This document shows positions 23,310 to 35,760 of a stretch of DNA of 64,000 nucleotides, piece after piece (position 1 is the stretch's first letter; each line of letters starts with the position of its first letter). Position numbers and translations under genes: made by a program. A model generated the notes under the pieces. It did not search any database, had not been told where the DNA came from, and saw nothing but the letters and a program-made list of their open reading frames with translations. The stretch comes from Polyodon spathula (Eukaryota; Chordata; Actinopteri; Acipenseriformes; Polyodontidae): assembly GCF_017654505.1 (NCBI RefSeq), contig NC_054559.1, positions 9,218,781 through 9,282,780 of the forward strand, given 5' to 3'.

Positions 23310-24485
23310 GCATTGGGCCCTGTGAAAATGTTCCGGTCCTCTCGTGGGCCTTCAGGCATCTCCTTACAAAAGCCCAGGGATCACAAGAGGGTTTTAACAG
23401 GCGCCCCTGACAGAAGACCCAGGACCACCTCCAACCCACCCAAAAGAATCTGGAGGGAGAAAAACAAACAGGCAAGATGGGAGAGGGTTGGTGCTTCAAG
23501 AGTGGAGGTAGCCGGTGGGGGTCATGTGTGCTGCACACATGAGGGGAGGTGTGTGCCAGGACGAAAGCCCTAAAATATAAATATTGTGGGAATGTAAGGT
23601 TGGCAGGGATGGGGTTAAATCTGCCCCTGCCAACAATTACAGGTGTGGCCATTCCTCAATGAAGTAAATTAGTGTACCCATCGTTTTATCAACGCATTGT
23701 GATGCTTTCTTTAAATTATATGCTTTGAGTAGATAGGTGGGCCTTGCAATGTGATATTACCAAATGGTTCCCCCCTTGTTGCTACGTGAACAATGCTGTG
23801 ATATGTGCAGCTCAGAGCACCTTTGTTCAAACTCCTGATTAATCCAGTCTCAAGCCTGAGCTCCACATTGAGTCAGGGTGATTCTCAATGAACATTTTCC
23901 CAAATAATAATTGTAACACTGTTACACTTCAATGGTGGTGGTGGGGGGTCCATCAATGAGGTCACCAAACAAGGCATTTTGACATTGTATGATGTGAATG
24001 GTATCTTCACTTTACCCAATGTCAAATGAAGCCAAGTTGGGAAACTTGTGGTCAGGTAGAATAAAAGTGTTCGGAACATTTCACAGTGAAACACATCCAA
24101 CTCTGGAATTCAGTAATGGTTCATAAAAGGATGTTACAACTAACTCAAGACCTGACCATATACCGATTGCTCGGATCAAGCTCTCCACAGATGAGAGTCA
24201 CGTGTGTTGCTTGGGCTAATTAACTATTCCACCAGAAGGAACAACTGCTTAGTTTTGTGCTGATTTCTGTTCTCCAGAGTCCAAGCATACACAGGGAAAC
24301 ATGTTTCTTGAAAAATTGCCTGGGAACATTGTCGAGAAACTGATTTTAAACAGCACGTAATCATCACTGCTGCACGCACCAAAAATTGAGAAAAGCCTTA
24401 TGTTGCAGGTATGATTGCACTAAAACTTTGTAAAAGAAATCAAAAGCAGAGGAACACGGTAGAACCTGTAATTCTCGCAGTAAGC
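23310..24485. other. Intergenic; possible small insertion at 23310-23640
   Basis: 23310-23640 is GC-rich with frames on both strands (minus 23248-23652) but no recognised domain. The rest is single-copy DNA upstream of ZFAND2. A TTCTTGAA heat-shock half-element lies at 24305-24312. Confidence 0.4.
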
Positions 24486-24488
24486 AAA

Positions 24489-24560
24489 CCAATGTGCGTG
24501 ATGACATCACAGACTAGTCAAACGTGTGCGTCTGTAGCGGAAGGAGAGTAGAAATGTACA
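24489..24560 (+). promoter_or_regulatory. Candidate ZFAND2 promoter
   Basis: A CCAAT box at 24489-24493 is followed by TGACATCA (24502-24509), one base off the CREB/ATF palindrome. An ETS-like CGGAAG lies at about 24538-24543. The segment is richer in CpG than its surroundings and sits about 1.2 kb upstream of the first coding exon. No TATA box is evident. The promoter role is inferred from motifs and position only. Confidence 0.4.
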
Positions 24561-24725
24561 GTCTTTAACGAGCTGTTGAGGCAGTGTTGTTATTTATTTA
24601 TTTTTAACATAAGGGATTTATACTTGTAAGCAGCAGGTATACAACCACGGGCGCATACCTTGGAATTACAGGGCTGTTTTCAGATTACGAAAAACAAAAA
24701 AGAGAAAAGTAAAGCAAGCGGTCTG
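24545..24725 (+). other. Putative untranslated first exon of ZFAND2
   Basis: A strong donor (CTG then GTAAGT) lies at 24723-24731, downstream of the motif cluster. The first coding exon has a plausible acceptor at 25730 (pyrimidine-rich, ending CAG) 23 bases before the ATG. A non-coding exon joined from 24725 to 25731 is therefore reasonable. The transcription start is a guess. Confidence 0.35.
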
Positions 24726-25153
24726 GTAAGTTAGTTGTTTTTATGTACTGTATGTATTTGATACATTGAACACAACAGGGCTGAGATCGCTAAGTGTTAT
24801 GGCATTGCACTGTTCTGTCGTGATACTAATCACAAGTCGTCTATACAGCATTAATATGCATCTGAAGAGTTTCCACGATGAATTGCTTTGGTAAAAACGT
24901 ATAGTGTAATTTGTTATAGTATGGTCTAAAATATCGTTCGCCGAAAGTGCACTGTCAACAACCCTTCAGTCATTAACAGAACTGTACAGGCCTGTGTACT
25001 TGTATGTATGTATGTATTTATTTATTTATTTATTACACCGTGATTAGTACTGTATTTATATCCATGGAAAGAAGATAAACTTAACCCATTGTGATGTAAT
25101 ATGGCATTAAGCAGTGTAAAAATAATTTAACACAAAAATAATAACAACAGCGT

Positions 25154-25192
<39 letters not shown>
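25154..25192. repeat. Poly(T) run in the putative first intron
   Basis: About 38 T residues upstream of the first coding exon of ZFAND2. Confidence 0.95.
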
Positions 25193-25195
<3 letters not shown>

Positions 25196-25400
25196 TATAT
25201 TTTAGAATCTACAAAATGTTTACCGATTGCTAGCCGTTATCACGCACCCTTCTGCTGTGAAACGATATGCTCAAAACTGGCGATAGTTTTGTATCCGCTG
25301 TGTCTATAATGTCTTCTAACAGATATTACAGAAGTAGTGTGTTATAGGTACTGTACAATGACTAACTTCTGGTCTGGACAACAAGGAATTTATTGTTCCT

Positions 25401-25485
25401 AATATATATATAATAGAATTATAATATAGATATTATATATATATATATATATCTATAAGAACATATATATATATATATATATAAA

Positions 25486-25541
<56 letters not shown>

Positions 25542-25557
25542 TAGATAGATAGATATA
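25401..25557. repeat. (AT)n/(GATA)n microsatellite in the putative first intron
   Basis: Interrupted AT runs ending in four GATA units, about 200 bp upstream of the ZFAND2 start codon. Confidence 0.95.
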
Positions 25558-25753
25558 ATTTCATCACTGATTAAGAACAATGTGTATTCAAAATATAACT
25601 GCTTATAAGAAATGCAGTTCTAAAGTAGACAACCCCAACAGTGTATAAATGTGTTTTGTATGTAAATATGTGCGAGATGTTTGAGTTGTGTTTTGTAATA
25701 CTAGTCACAGACTCCCTGCTTTCCTGACAGCAGAGCACAACTTTTTTTCTGTA

Positions 25754-28700
25754 ATGGAGTTTCCAGACCTGGGGGAGCACTGCACTGAGAAGACCTGCAA
25801 ACGCTTAGGTGAGAAATGTGGATAACAGAACGTTATATTGAGCTCCCTTTTAAAGAAATATTTTCAACAATCTTTTTTTTTTATACTTCCACAGATTTTC
25901 TTCCAATGAAATGCGATGCCTGTGCAGACATTTTCTGCAAAGATCACATCACTTACGCAAACCACAAATGCACGTCTGCGTACAAAAAGGTATGGCACAT
26001 GTTTTGAGTTATTCTTGGCATCAGTAAGTTGATCCTTTAGGGCAGTGTCCTAGATTTTCTGTTGTGTCAGTGTCATCTTTCCCAGCCCTAACACAATAGT
26101 TCATTCAAGATGACAGGGACTTTATTTAGCAGGGACTCCTAAATTTGTTTAAACATTTAAATAAGCAACAAGGCAGAAACATCGGAATTGACCATAGCAT
26201 AAATAAAAATAGCATCATCATTGAAATAATATTATGTCCATTTTAATCTGAATGGAGATAACGAAGTTAATTTGCAGAAATTCCATTGCTGCCTCAGGAT
26301 GTTCAAGTTCCTGTCTGCCCACTTTGTAACACCCCAATCCCCGTCAGCAGAGGAGAAATGCCAGACATCAAGGTTGGGGAACACATTGATGGGGACTGTA
26401 AATCTGACCCAGCTCGGAGGAAAAGGAAGGTATGGCAGTTTTTTGCATATATCTAGAGCACTCCATATCCACTTGTGATTTAAAACTTACTAAGACATTC
26501 TGTAGCATATGTTATTTCATACATGCATATGTAATATCTATTTCCTGATGATGATTATTGTTATTTATTTTTAACAGCCTAGTGGGGAGATGAACATTTA
26601 AAAATAAACTTTTTTTTAATTATATTTTTTTAGATTTTTACAAATAAATGTTCAAAAGGGGGATGTAAGCAGAAAGAGATGATAAAGGTGACATGTGACC
26701 AGTGTCACTTGAACTTCTGCCTAAAACATAGGCACCCTTTAGATCATGAATGCAAAGCCAATGGACATGCTGTCTCTAAGTCTGGGTAAGTGAAGAAATA
26801 TATAACAAAATACCAATGCGTTCATTTCCATTTTATGCAGTACGTTCATCATACAAGATTAGTAGTATAATGACTGCACACATGAAAGTAGTTTTTAAAT
26901 GCAAAACATTTTGATGGATTTGTGTTTATTAAAGACCAACTTTCTGTGATAAGAAAATAGGGTAGTACAGAGATGTAAGCCAAGCAAGAAACAATTTAGC
27001 AGCCTGTCCTGACTCGCAGGTTAATTACCACAATAAGCTTAAGTCCTTAACTGTCCCAACGTTAATGCAAGGGTTCCAGACACAGGGGCAATGATTCCAG
27101 AAACTGAGCTACTTTCAAAAAAGAGCTGTCAATTTCTGCACTTAAGTTTATCAGATTGAATAATAAAGCTGTTAATGAATAACACCCTAAACGTGCTAGG
27201 TGACTGGGTGCTGAAAAATATGCCTGTAAGTCACTTAATTTTTGTGACCAAAATATTTAGAGTCATACCAAGATACAATTTTCATTCAGCTCAGTAGTTT
27301 TTTTTAAAAAAAGGTTTAGAACAAAATCCTTTGTTTCAGTCATGCTGCTTTAATGCAGTCCCATGGAGCAACCTTGTCAGCTGCTGCTCTTTCTAGTAAA
27401 GGAACCTTCAGATCTGTGCCGCATGGACTAAGTGGGAATGAACGATCACAACCAAGCAGGTACAGCAATCCATAAGGTTATTGGTCTCCATGTCACATAC
27501 CCAAACAAACAGTAAACCAGCTTCCTAACTTCATCTCTTTGACAGCTGTGTTCTTATGATGCAAAACACATAGAGGCACGAGGGAGGTTAGTCTAAACCC
27601 TGATAGGTATTCAGACATGCAAGCTGTAAGTCTTTCAGGTCAACTGATGTTTCATGAAGTCAGTCTTGTGAAATTGCTTCAACTATTAAATATTTAATGG
27701 TAAAGTAATGTAATAGATGTAGTGCTGCACTCTAAAAGATATAGTTATTTATTGATGTCCATTACAAATTCAACATAAATATCTGCAATGGAGCAGTTTT
27801 ATAAATTTTAGAGTGGTGGTGGTCACTGCTTAGATAATAATGTAAAATTTTCTAGCAAGTCTTTTCATTTTCTTCTACAGCACATGCAGGCGTAGTGTGA
27901 CCGTGGTGCTACCACCACACCAGCAGGAGCAGCAGAGAGCAATTTCTCCCTCTGCATCGTTACAGGCAGGAATGGTAAGACCTATTAGTAGTGCTGTCTG
28001 TGGAGGGAGCTTCTGTTCTATCTGTGGAGGGAGCTTCTGTTCTTAATAAAGGGGTATTCTGTTTGCTGTGTTGGCACTGTGGAAGTGCCTGCTGCCTCTT
28101 TCCACTGACCTGTAACCTCTTTCATAAGGGACCAGCTGTTCTGCCTGCTGTCTGTATAAAGAAAGTGGTCCAATAGTATTGCTGATGCTGCCAGCATTTT
28201 TATTCAGTCATTACAGTGACAGATTCAAGCCAGACCCAATGTTACTTCCTTGCAAGCTGTCGTATGCCAGCATTCCTATAACTGAGCACTAAATACATTT
28301 CTTCTTCTGCATCAGATATCTTGCAGTGTAAAGCATTGAGGTATAAAGTTACTTTGATATGTTTGCAAGCAGTTTGTATTCGCTAACACATATTTGTAAC
28401 ATTCCTACAACAGACTGAGGAGCAGGCTTTGCAGAGAGCTCTGGAGATGTCTTTAGCAGAATCTGCAAGAAGCACACAGCAGCCGCTCAGGTAACTGCTT
28501 TTATGTAGGAAATGTGGGTCACGATCCAGCAATAGAGAACCGCATTATGAAATAAACGTCCTAAAGATATATAATTTGCGTTGGGTCTACCTTTTCCCGA
28601 ATTTAATATCCCATACTATTCCAGCAAAAATGCTTATGAAAAAAGTCCTCAAGGGCGATTATGGAAGCATATCTATGTTGCACAGGCTTCAGTGGACAGT

Positions 28701-29005
28701 GCTTTACCTAACAGCAAAGCTCATATGCTTCCCCACCTCATTTCTCCAAATCCAGGCTTGATGAGTCTTTTTTCAGAAGCAGGTTGGTGGCCCTCTATAA
28801 CCCTACTACTGTTGACCTGTAGTCATCATGGGGTATGTGGCAGCACCCACTGAACCAGAAGATGAAAGGGCAGCTTTTTGATGTGACCTCTTGTGCTCAG
28901 TCCTCAGGAGGAAGAGGATCTTGCGCTGGCCCAGGCACTAGCTGCCAGCGAGGAGGAGTTCAGTAGGCAGCAGCAACAGCAGAGACCACAGGTAGGACCA
29001 CACGC

Positions 29006-29061
<56 letters not shown>

Positions 29062-30225
29062 CAAAAATTACGCTCCAAAGATTTCTACTGTCCTCAGTCA
29101 TTGAATATATGGTTACAGTATTGCAAAACAAGAGAAGCTATATGGCAACATGTGTGGCAATCGTGTAAGAACATCGGGAAAGGACACTGGCTGTTTTGGG
29201 ACGTTTCTGTGTTATGTGTTGTGTTATTTTATTTGTTAGTTGTATCTGAAATGTTTATAATTCATCATTTGCTTTTATATGCTTGCTGTGTCTTTTCATC
29301 TGCAATTTCTCTCCATAGCCTTATTTTTTCTTTTTCTGTTTTATTTCTTATACAATCAAGATGGATATCATAGTAGCATTGTGTGCATGTCAATTTGTTC
29401 TAATTTGAAGTTTAATAAATGTTTTTATTTTAATATTTTTATAAATATAACGGGGAGAAGACTTTTATTTGATCTAAATATATATGTTTTTTGTATTTAG
29501 GTCATTATAGAATTATCGACATGTAAATGTTTCTGATCTCAGATTGTATGTATGATGAGACAGGGATGTGAAATTACTGCTGTCAGTTTCTGGTCATCTT
29601 GCCAGGACACTTGTGGAAGAGTCCTTGGTCTGAATGGGTTTTTTTCCTGGTTAAAAAATTTAATAAATGTGGAACTTTGCTCCTGTAAAACTGAAATACA
29701 TTATGTATTGCTTTCCAACAACAAGCAGTTTAACATTTAAATTAATTTTTATTGTAATTAAGTGTTTTTTAAATCGAGACCATTTTTTAGGGCATTTCCA
29801 AATTTCTTCTATAAGTAAACTTTTTTTTTTATAGGGATCCTGGGACATTTTTATTTTTAAAAGTATAAATGTCACCAGTATATTAAACAATGGGCAATGA
29901 CAGTGTATTTGAAAGTGCTTTTGTAGTGTTGTTTTTGGTAATATGTAAAACAGATGACTTGCCCTTTGGTTGGAACGTCTTTATTTTGAATGTTCAGTTA
30001 GCATTTAGTGAAATGATGCAACATGCACATGAAGATAATATGGTCCATTTGTATTACATGTTGATGCATAACTTTCAAATACCACTAGAGGGGGCTAATT
30101 CCTAAAATGACCAAATGAGTATTTTAAACCTGTTACTGTTCTCTCTGTTCATTTTTTTATTTTTTTTTCTCTGTTTCTTTTTACAGAATCGGGAACCCAA
30201 ACAGTCTAGCTGCAGTGTGTCTTAA
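25754..30225 (+). CDS. zfand2b: ZFAND2-family AN1 zinc-finger protein, ZFAND2B (AIRAPL)-like, 9 coding exons
   Basis: Exons 25754-25808, 25895-25989, 26298-26429, 26634-26785, 27340-27459, 27881-27974, 28414-28490, 28901-28991 and 30187-30225 all have AG/GT borders and compatible phases. They give 284 residues starting MEFPDLG; human ZFAND2B is about 257. Two AN1 fingers share identical spacing: C10, C15, C25, C28, C33, H36, H42, C44 and C100, C105, C115, C118, C123, H126, H132, C134. UIM1 is near 217-233 (key A225, S229) and UIM2 near 245-261 (A254, S258). The protein ends CSVS, a prenylation-type CAAX box at C281. Known family role: ubiquitin- and proteasome-binding adaptors in protein quality control; AIRAPL is ER-anchored through its lipidated C-terminus. 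Human ZFAND2A is shorter and lacks UIMs and CAAX, which favours ZFAND2B. The AN1 region is about equally close to both paralogues, so an ancestral-type zfand2a remains possible. Confidence 0.9.
29000..29056. repeat. (CA)n microsatellite starting 9 bases after a ZFAND2 donor site
   Basis: Intron 8 opens GTAGGACCACACGCACACG and runs straight into about 26 CA units. A frame reading through the donor gives a false His/Thr tail. Confidence 0.97.
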
Positions 30226-30307
30226 TGTCACAGTTTGTTGTAAAGCTGCCTCATGTACTGTATTATACCATGTACCAATCATGTCTCCATTCTTTAAAAG
30301 ACATGCT

Positions 30308-31142
<835 letters not shown>

Positions 31143-33185
31143 TTCTATCCTATACATTTTATTCTTAGCTATATGCATCCTACCATTTGTAAAAACTTTG
31201 TGTGTGTATATTTTATATCTTAATTACATTAACCAAGAGAATGACTTGATTTCTAGATGTCCGTTGAAATAAATATTTTAAGTGGTTTATATACATAGCA
31301 AGTATTTATTTGTTATTTTACAAACCCTTTGAAAATACCATGCAACCAACATCCTGTTGGGGTGGGTAACATAAAAGTATTTTTGTATTGATGCTTTTAG
31401 TGAAGTGGATCACAGTTGTTTCTGTTAAATTTATGCTTGATGTCATTGACCAGTAGCCCATGTTATTTTCACTGCAGTTGTCATATTCCAGAAAGCCTGT
31501 ATATAAACAGCTGATTATTGCAACATTAATTTTTAACCACAGGATGGCAGTATGTGCAAAGAAATGGGCTGTGGTTCCCAACTCCAGGTTGAAGTGTAAA
31601 TAACCCACTTGCTTACCTATCAGTTTACTACATTGTTGTTTAGAAATGGCATTTTCACAGTTAATGGGAGCCCACGGACAGCTTAAATGCAGCACTTTTC
31701 ACACTAGTAGGAGTATGCTGATTTTCTGAGTAATTTTACCTTTTTAAGAACGATTTCTTGGCAGGTATTTAATAAATCCATTCATTGTTTTGATTTTCAA
31801 ACAATAAAAATTGACCTTTCATCACCTTTACAATTGAGTACCACTCAATGGCAATTACCTTCCCGCACTGAGTGTTTTAAGAGTCGGTTAGAAGCGAAAT
31901 TTCCTGTCATCTGACAATTTTACTGCCTTACCAAGGCTATAAACTGACAATAAAAATTATACAGAGCTAGCAAATGGAACTGATTTGTCACATAGGTGTG
32001 ACAGTTCCTTAACCTTAACTCGAGCTACTGCTGTGGAAACTGGAATAAGTGTTTCTTCGTTGAGTTTAATTGGAGATTACATCTTGCCCAGGACTATTCA
32101 CTGCAGAGATGACACATTTTTAAGGAAAGGGAACAACAGTGATTTCCTATCAAAAGTGTAAATGAAAGGGAAGACAAATAGTCACTTAAGTATACATTTT
32201 AATAACACTGTCATATTATTATTGATACTCAATAATTGTGTTGTGCAACACGTTTTATTCAATTTAATATCTACAAACTTCACATGATTTGAAGGTAATT
32301 GAGTATCGGCACACCCCTAGTTTACAGGGATATCATAACAGTACTTCTGTCAGAGATTGAAAAACAAGTAAGATTGCAGATGTTGCATATGGCAGGTGTT
32401 ATTTTGCTGAAATATATAGTGAGTCATACTGCAGAGTCTGTATCCTTGTATGCATCTGATCTGCGCAGCATAAGAGCGTCAGCTCATGCTCATTACTCCA
32501 GAATATATTCTAAAGGAAGATAATATTGTCTTCCTCACTTTTTTAAGAATCCTATTTATTTTTTTGTGATGATAAAATACATTGAATCAAATAAGCAGGG
32601 CATTTGAGTGGGACCTCCCCTAGAACAATCCTGAAGCAGTGGTTATAGATACAGTGGTTGGTCATGATATTCAAATATTTTAAAATGCATTTAAAAAAAC
32701 ACTAATAAATCATGAGTCGTTTGTGTTGCAGTAAATTACAAGTAAACCAGATTGGTTGTTAGCTTGTGGATGGACAGAGGTGCATAAAACCGGATTACAA
32801 TTTGCTTCCGACCTGGCATTGCATTCAGCAAGCTCTCAGTTTCCTGTCATGCCAGGCTTTGGAGGACTTGCAGAATGGGAAAGCTTCACATTCAGCTCTT
32901 AACCAAGGTCCTGTCGTTTCCAGAGACACAAATGTGTGTTTCTTGGCAGCTGACAGTTGGCACTAGAAAATATGCAGAGGCAACACACAAATAAAACTTG
33001 GTGGTTTTAGCATACAGTACAAAATTAAGAAACAAGAAATGGCCTTTTTTGAAGCAAGTATAACACTAAAAGCATTTTATGTAGTTCCTAGTTTGAAATT
33101 GTTATATCAGTTTTTGTCTCTGCACCTGCTTCAAAATATAGGCCCATAATTTAAGAGAAGTAAAGTGCTATTTATATCAGCCGTG
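31143..33185. other. Intergenic, no feature seen
   Basis: AT-rich sequence. A 125-codon minus frame (31318-31695) has no recognisable motif, signal or exon structure. Confidence 0.5.
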
Positions 33186-33445
33186 TGATCTGCAGGTGGT
33201 CCTGTAAAAACGCATGATGAAGAAGTGACTGCAAACTTCTGTCTGCGCGTCTATAACCTGCAGCCAATTTCCACCACTAAAAGCCAATTGATGCACCCTT
33301 ACACGAAAAGCAGCTCAAGGGGTTTTAAGCATGTTCACAATGTCTTATTCATCTCTAACTATCAAAGCTGCCAAGGGGTGTGAAAGGTTAGCTTTGAATC
33401 TGCTGCTTTCAATGAATCCTTTGATTTTTTTTGGTATCCCTTGTT
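33185..33445. promoter_or_regulatory. Candidate conserved non-coding segment
   Basis: Balanced single-copy sequence without frame or repeat hallmark, in a desert flanking ZFAND2. Low confidence without alignment. Confidence 0.2.
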
Positions 33446-34560
33446 CTTTATATTATACGTGATTATGGATACATCTCTTTTGAAAAGCACGTCTAGCACT
33501 AAAGGTAGAGCCTTGGTGAGTCCAATAATAAATACTGTTCATGAAAACATGAGGCAAAGGAGCCCTTCAGTCAATCCAGCATTTAAACATGTTATAATAA
33601 CAGTCAATGCTTGTAAAATTGTAATACCGTAATCTACATGAGACCTGTTTAACAAATAAATTAAGGTTATAATAGAGAGCTGTGATGTACAGGCCAGCTA
33701 GTTTTGTCTAATTCCAAACTGGGAACTACTTTTATCAGTTAAGATGTATTCCTTAAATATGTTGGAATCTCCTGTGTGTGAAAGTAAACTCAACCAAACT
33801 TCAAAGTGTAAACTGTTTAACCTTGTTTGTCATTCTTGTTGTAACCTGTCTTCCATTAAATTATGCAGTACATTTCTAAAACCCCCTCTGGTTTAATACA
33901 TACTGATCCAGGCACTGACCCGACAGCTCATGCTTGTATTATTGTCGCCTACTTGGATTTTAATCAACAGATAACTAATAGATTTCTGTAATTAAACTTT
34001 TTGCATTCAAAATCCAATTACTTTTAAATTAAAATCACTGGACTTCATAATTTTGTAATTCTTAATGAAATAATACAGGGTTTATTGATGCTAACCCAAG
34101 CTTATCCTTGCTCTGCATGCATCTCTATGTCCAGCTGTCAATCCTACTTGCATTTGCTGGAAAGTGTTATAACATTGCATGAAATTAAGTGCTTGTGTAA
34201 CACAGCTCAGATCATTGTAAACTGCAATTCACATTCTTTTCATACTGCTAGCTTCTAGCATTGCTTATATTTCAGCACTTTCTGGCACAATGGTATTTAA
34301 AAAACAATGATCATCTTTTTAAGAACCCCAAATGTTTTAAATGAGCTACAATTCTGTATTTGTTTTTTTTTTTAATTTCTATTTTGTGTCTAGCTCACAT
34401 TTTGCAACATTGGTTGGGTTGGGTTTATAATTGCAGTTGTCCAACAACATTGGTCTTCTTAATAATTATGACCTGTACTGCATGAGACTGCATTGTGTGG
34501 ACTATTAGGCACCAGGCCATGGGCCTTTCATCCTATACAGTACAACCTTTATTACTGGAT
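33446..34560. other. Intergenic, no feature seen
   Basis: AT-rich sequence with scattered TAATTA cores near 33980-34030. No supported gene. Confidence 0.5.
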
Positions 34561-35399
34561 AATATATTTAGAGGTATTAACTACTAATGATGGTAATGAA
34601 GCAACAACAGACTGGTTTTGCTCAGCACAGCTGGTAAAACAATGAACGGCTATGTGGGTAGCAGCGAGATGAGAATTTGTCATCAGACAAACGAGGAGTT
34701 TACTGGTAATTATTTAGAAACACAATTAACTGGCAATGTAGAGCTGATGGTAATGAAGATGGACGTATTTAATTAGAAGCTTTTTGAGGTTCTGATAGAA
34801 GATGGCAACTTATCCCCCCCTCATATCTATGCTAAGTAAATCAGGCCTCACTACACCGGTTCCTACATTTATTGTCACTCGCTTTATTTCTATCGTTTCC
34901 CTTTCCTCCTCCTCTCTAACACATTCATGTTCTTTTCATAAATCTTCTGAAGGCAAGAGAGGTGCTGCTTGCATGTTCACACATAGCAAGTGGCCCAGAG
35001 AAGTGGATTTATCTGTGAATTCCTGCATATCCTCATTCACAGGACCCATGATTCTCCAACTGAGGATCAGGCCACCAAGGTGGCTCAAGCACTGGTGACC
35101 CTGGGATCAGCCCTGAATACATTCTGAGTTTAGCATATGTGTTGTATTATGCATGTTCTTTTAGCTCTTCTAATCTATAAATTATGATCTTTGGCCCTCA
35201 GACACTGTCGGTTTGTGTTTAAAGCTGTAGATTCCTGACCTTTATGGAATCTCTTAATGCAGGCATATTTCTGTTTCTAGTAAAATACGAATCCATCTTC
35301 AAACAGTCAAAATGCTTCAGGAACCTGCAGCAACATCCTCCTTCTGAAATTATCAATAAAAACAGGTGTTAGTAACAGAAATTACGTTTTCCTCAAATA

Positions 35400-35760
35400 T
35401 CCCTTTGGTTAACAGGCAAGCATTCAAAAGACCGGGTTGTTTAATAATCCACAAAGGTGTCCTGTACAGATCAGTAAAGGGCGATTATTCTTGCATTAAT
35501 CTTTCATTATTCTTTCATTAATCTTTCATTAATCATTAATTTACTTAAAGCTTCCAGAGTAATTAAATTCTTATGGCCTGTGAAAGAAATTGAAACTCCT
35601 AATAGATGATAATAATTGATCTTTGATTATTTTTTTAATGAGTACGTTCTACAGTCCAGTTATTGACGTGATTGATTTTTCAGGCAGTAAACGAACCTCT
35701 TTTGCTTCTAACCATTTTAAGAAGGATAACGGTTTTAATATGTTTCAGGAAAGATTGTAA
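35400..35760. promoter_or_regulatory. Homeodomain-motif-rich candidate regulatory segment
   Basis: Repeated TTTCATTAATC-type units at 35494-35545, then AATTAAATTC, ATAATTGATC and TGACGTGATTGATTT. Resembles the 3.4-4.3 kb block in composition. The tandem ATTAATC units are also a short degenerate repeat. Confidence 0.25.

Noticed and set aside
23248..23652. 134-codon minus frame with Pro/Cys-rich sequence
   Set aside because: GC-rich insertion with frames on both strands, no recognised domain.
28893..29168. Exon 8 frame extending through (CA)n to a His/Thr-rich tail
   Set aside because: A proper GT donor at 28992 and a phase-compatible last exon at 30187 give a CAAX ending like known AIRAPL.
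31318..31695. 125-codon minus-strand frame as a gene
   Set aside because: No domain, no signal peptide, no splice context; expected by chance in this length of DNA.
34802..35098. 98-codon Ser/Thr-rich plus frame
   Set aside because: Composition biased, no family resemblance, no upstream promoter or exon structure.
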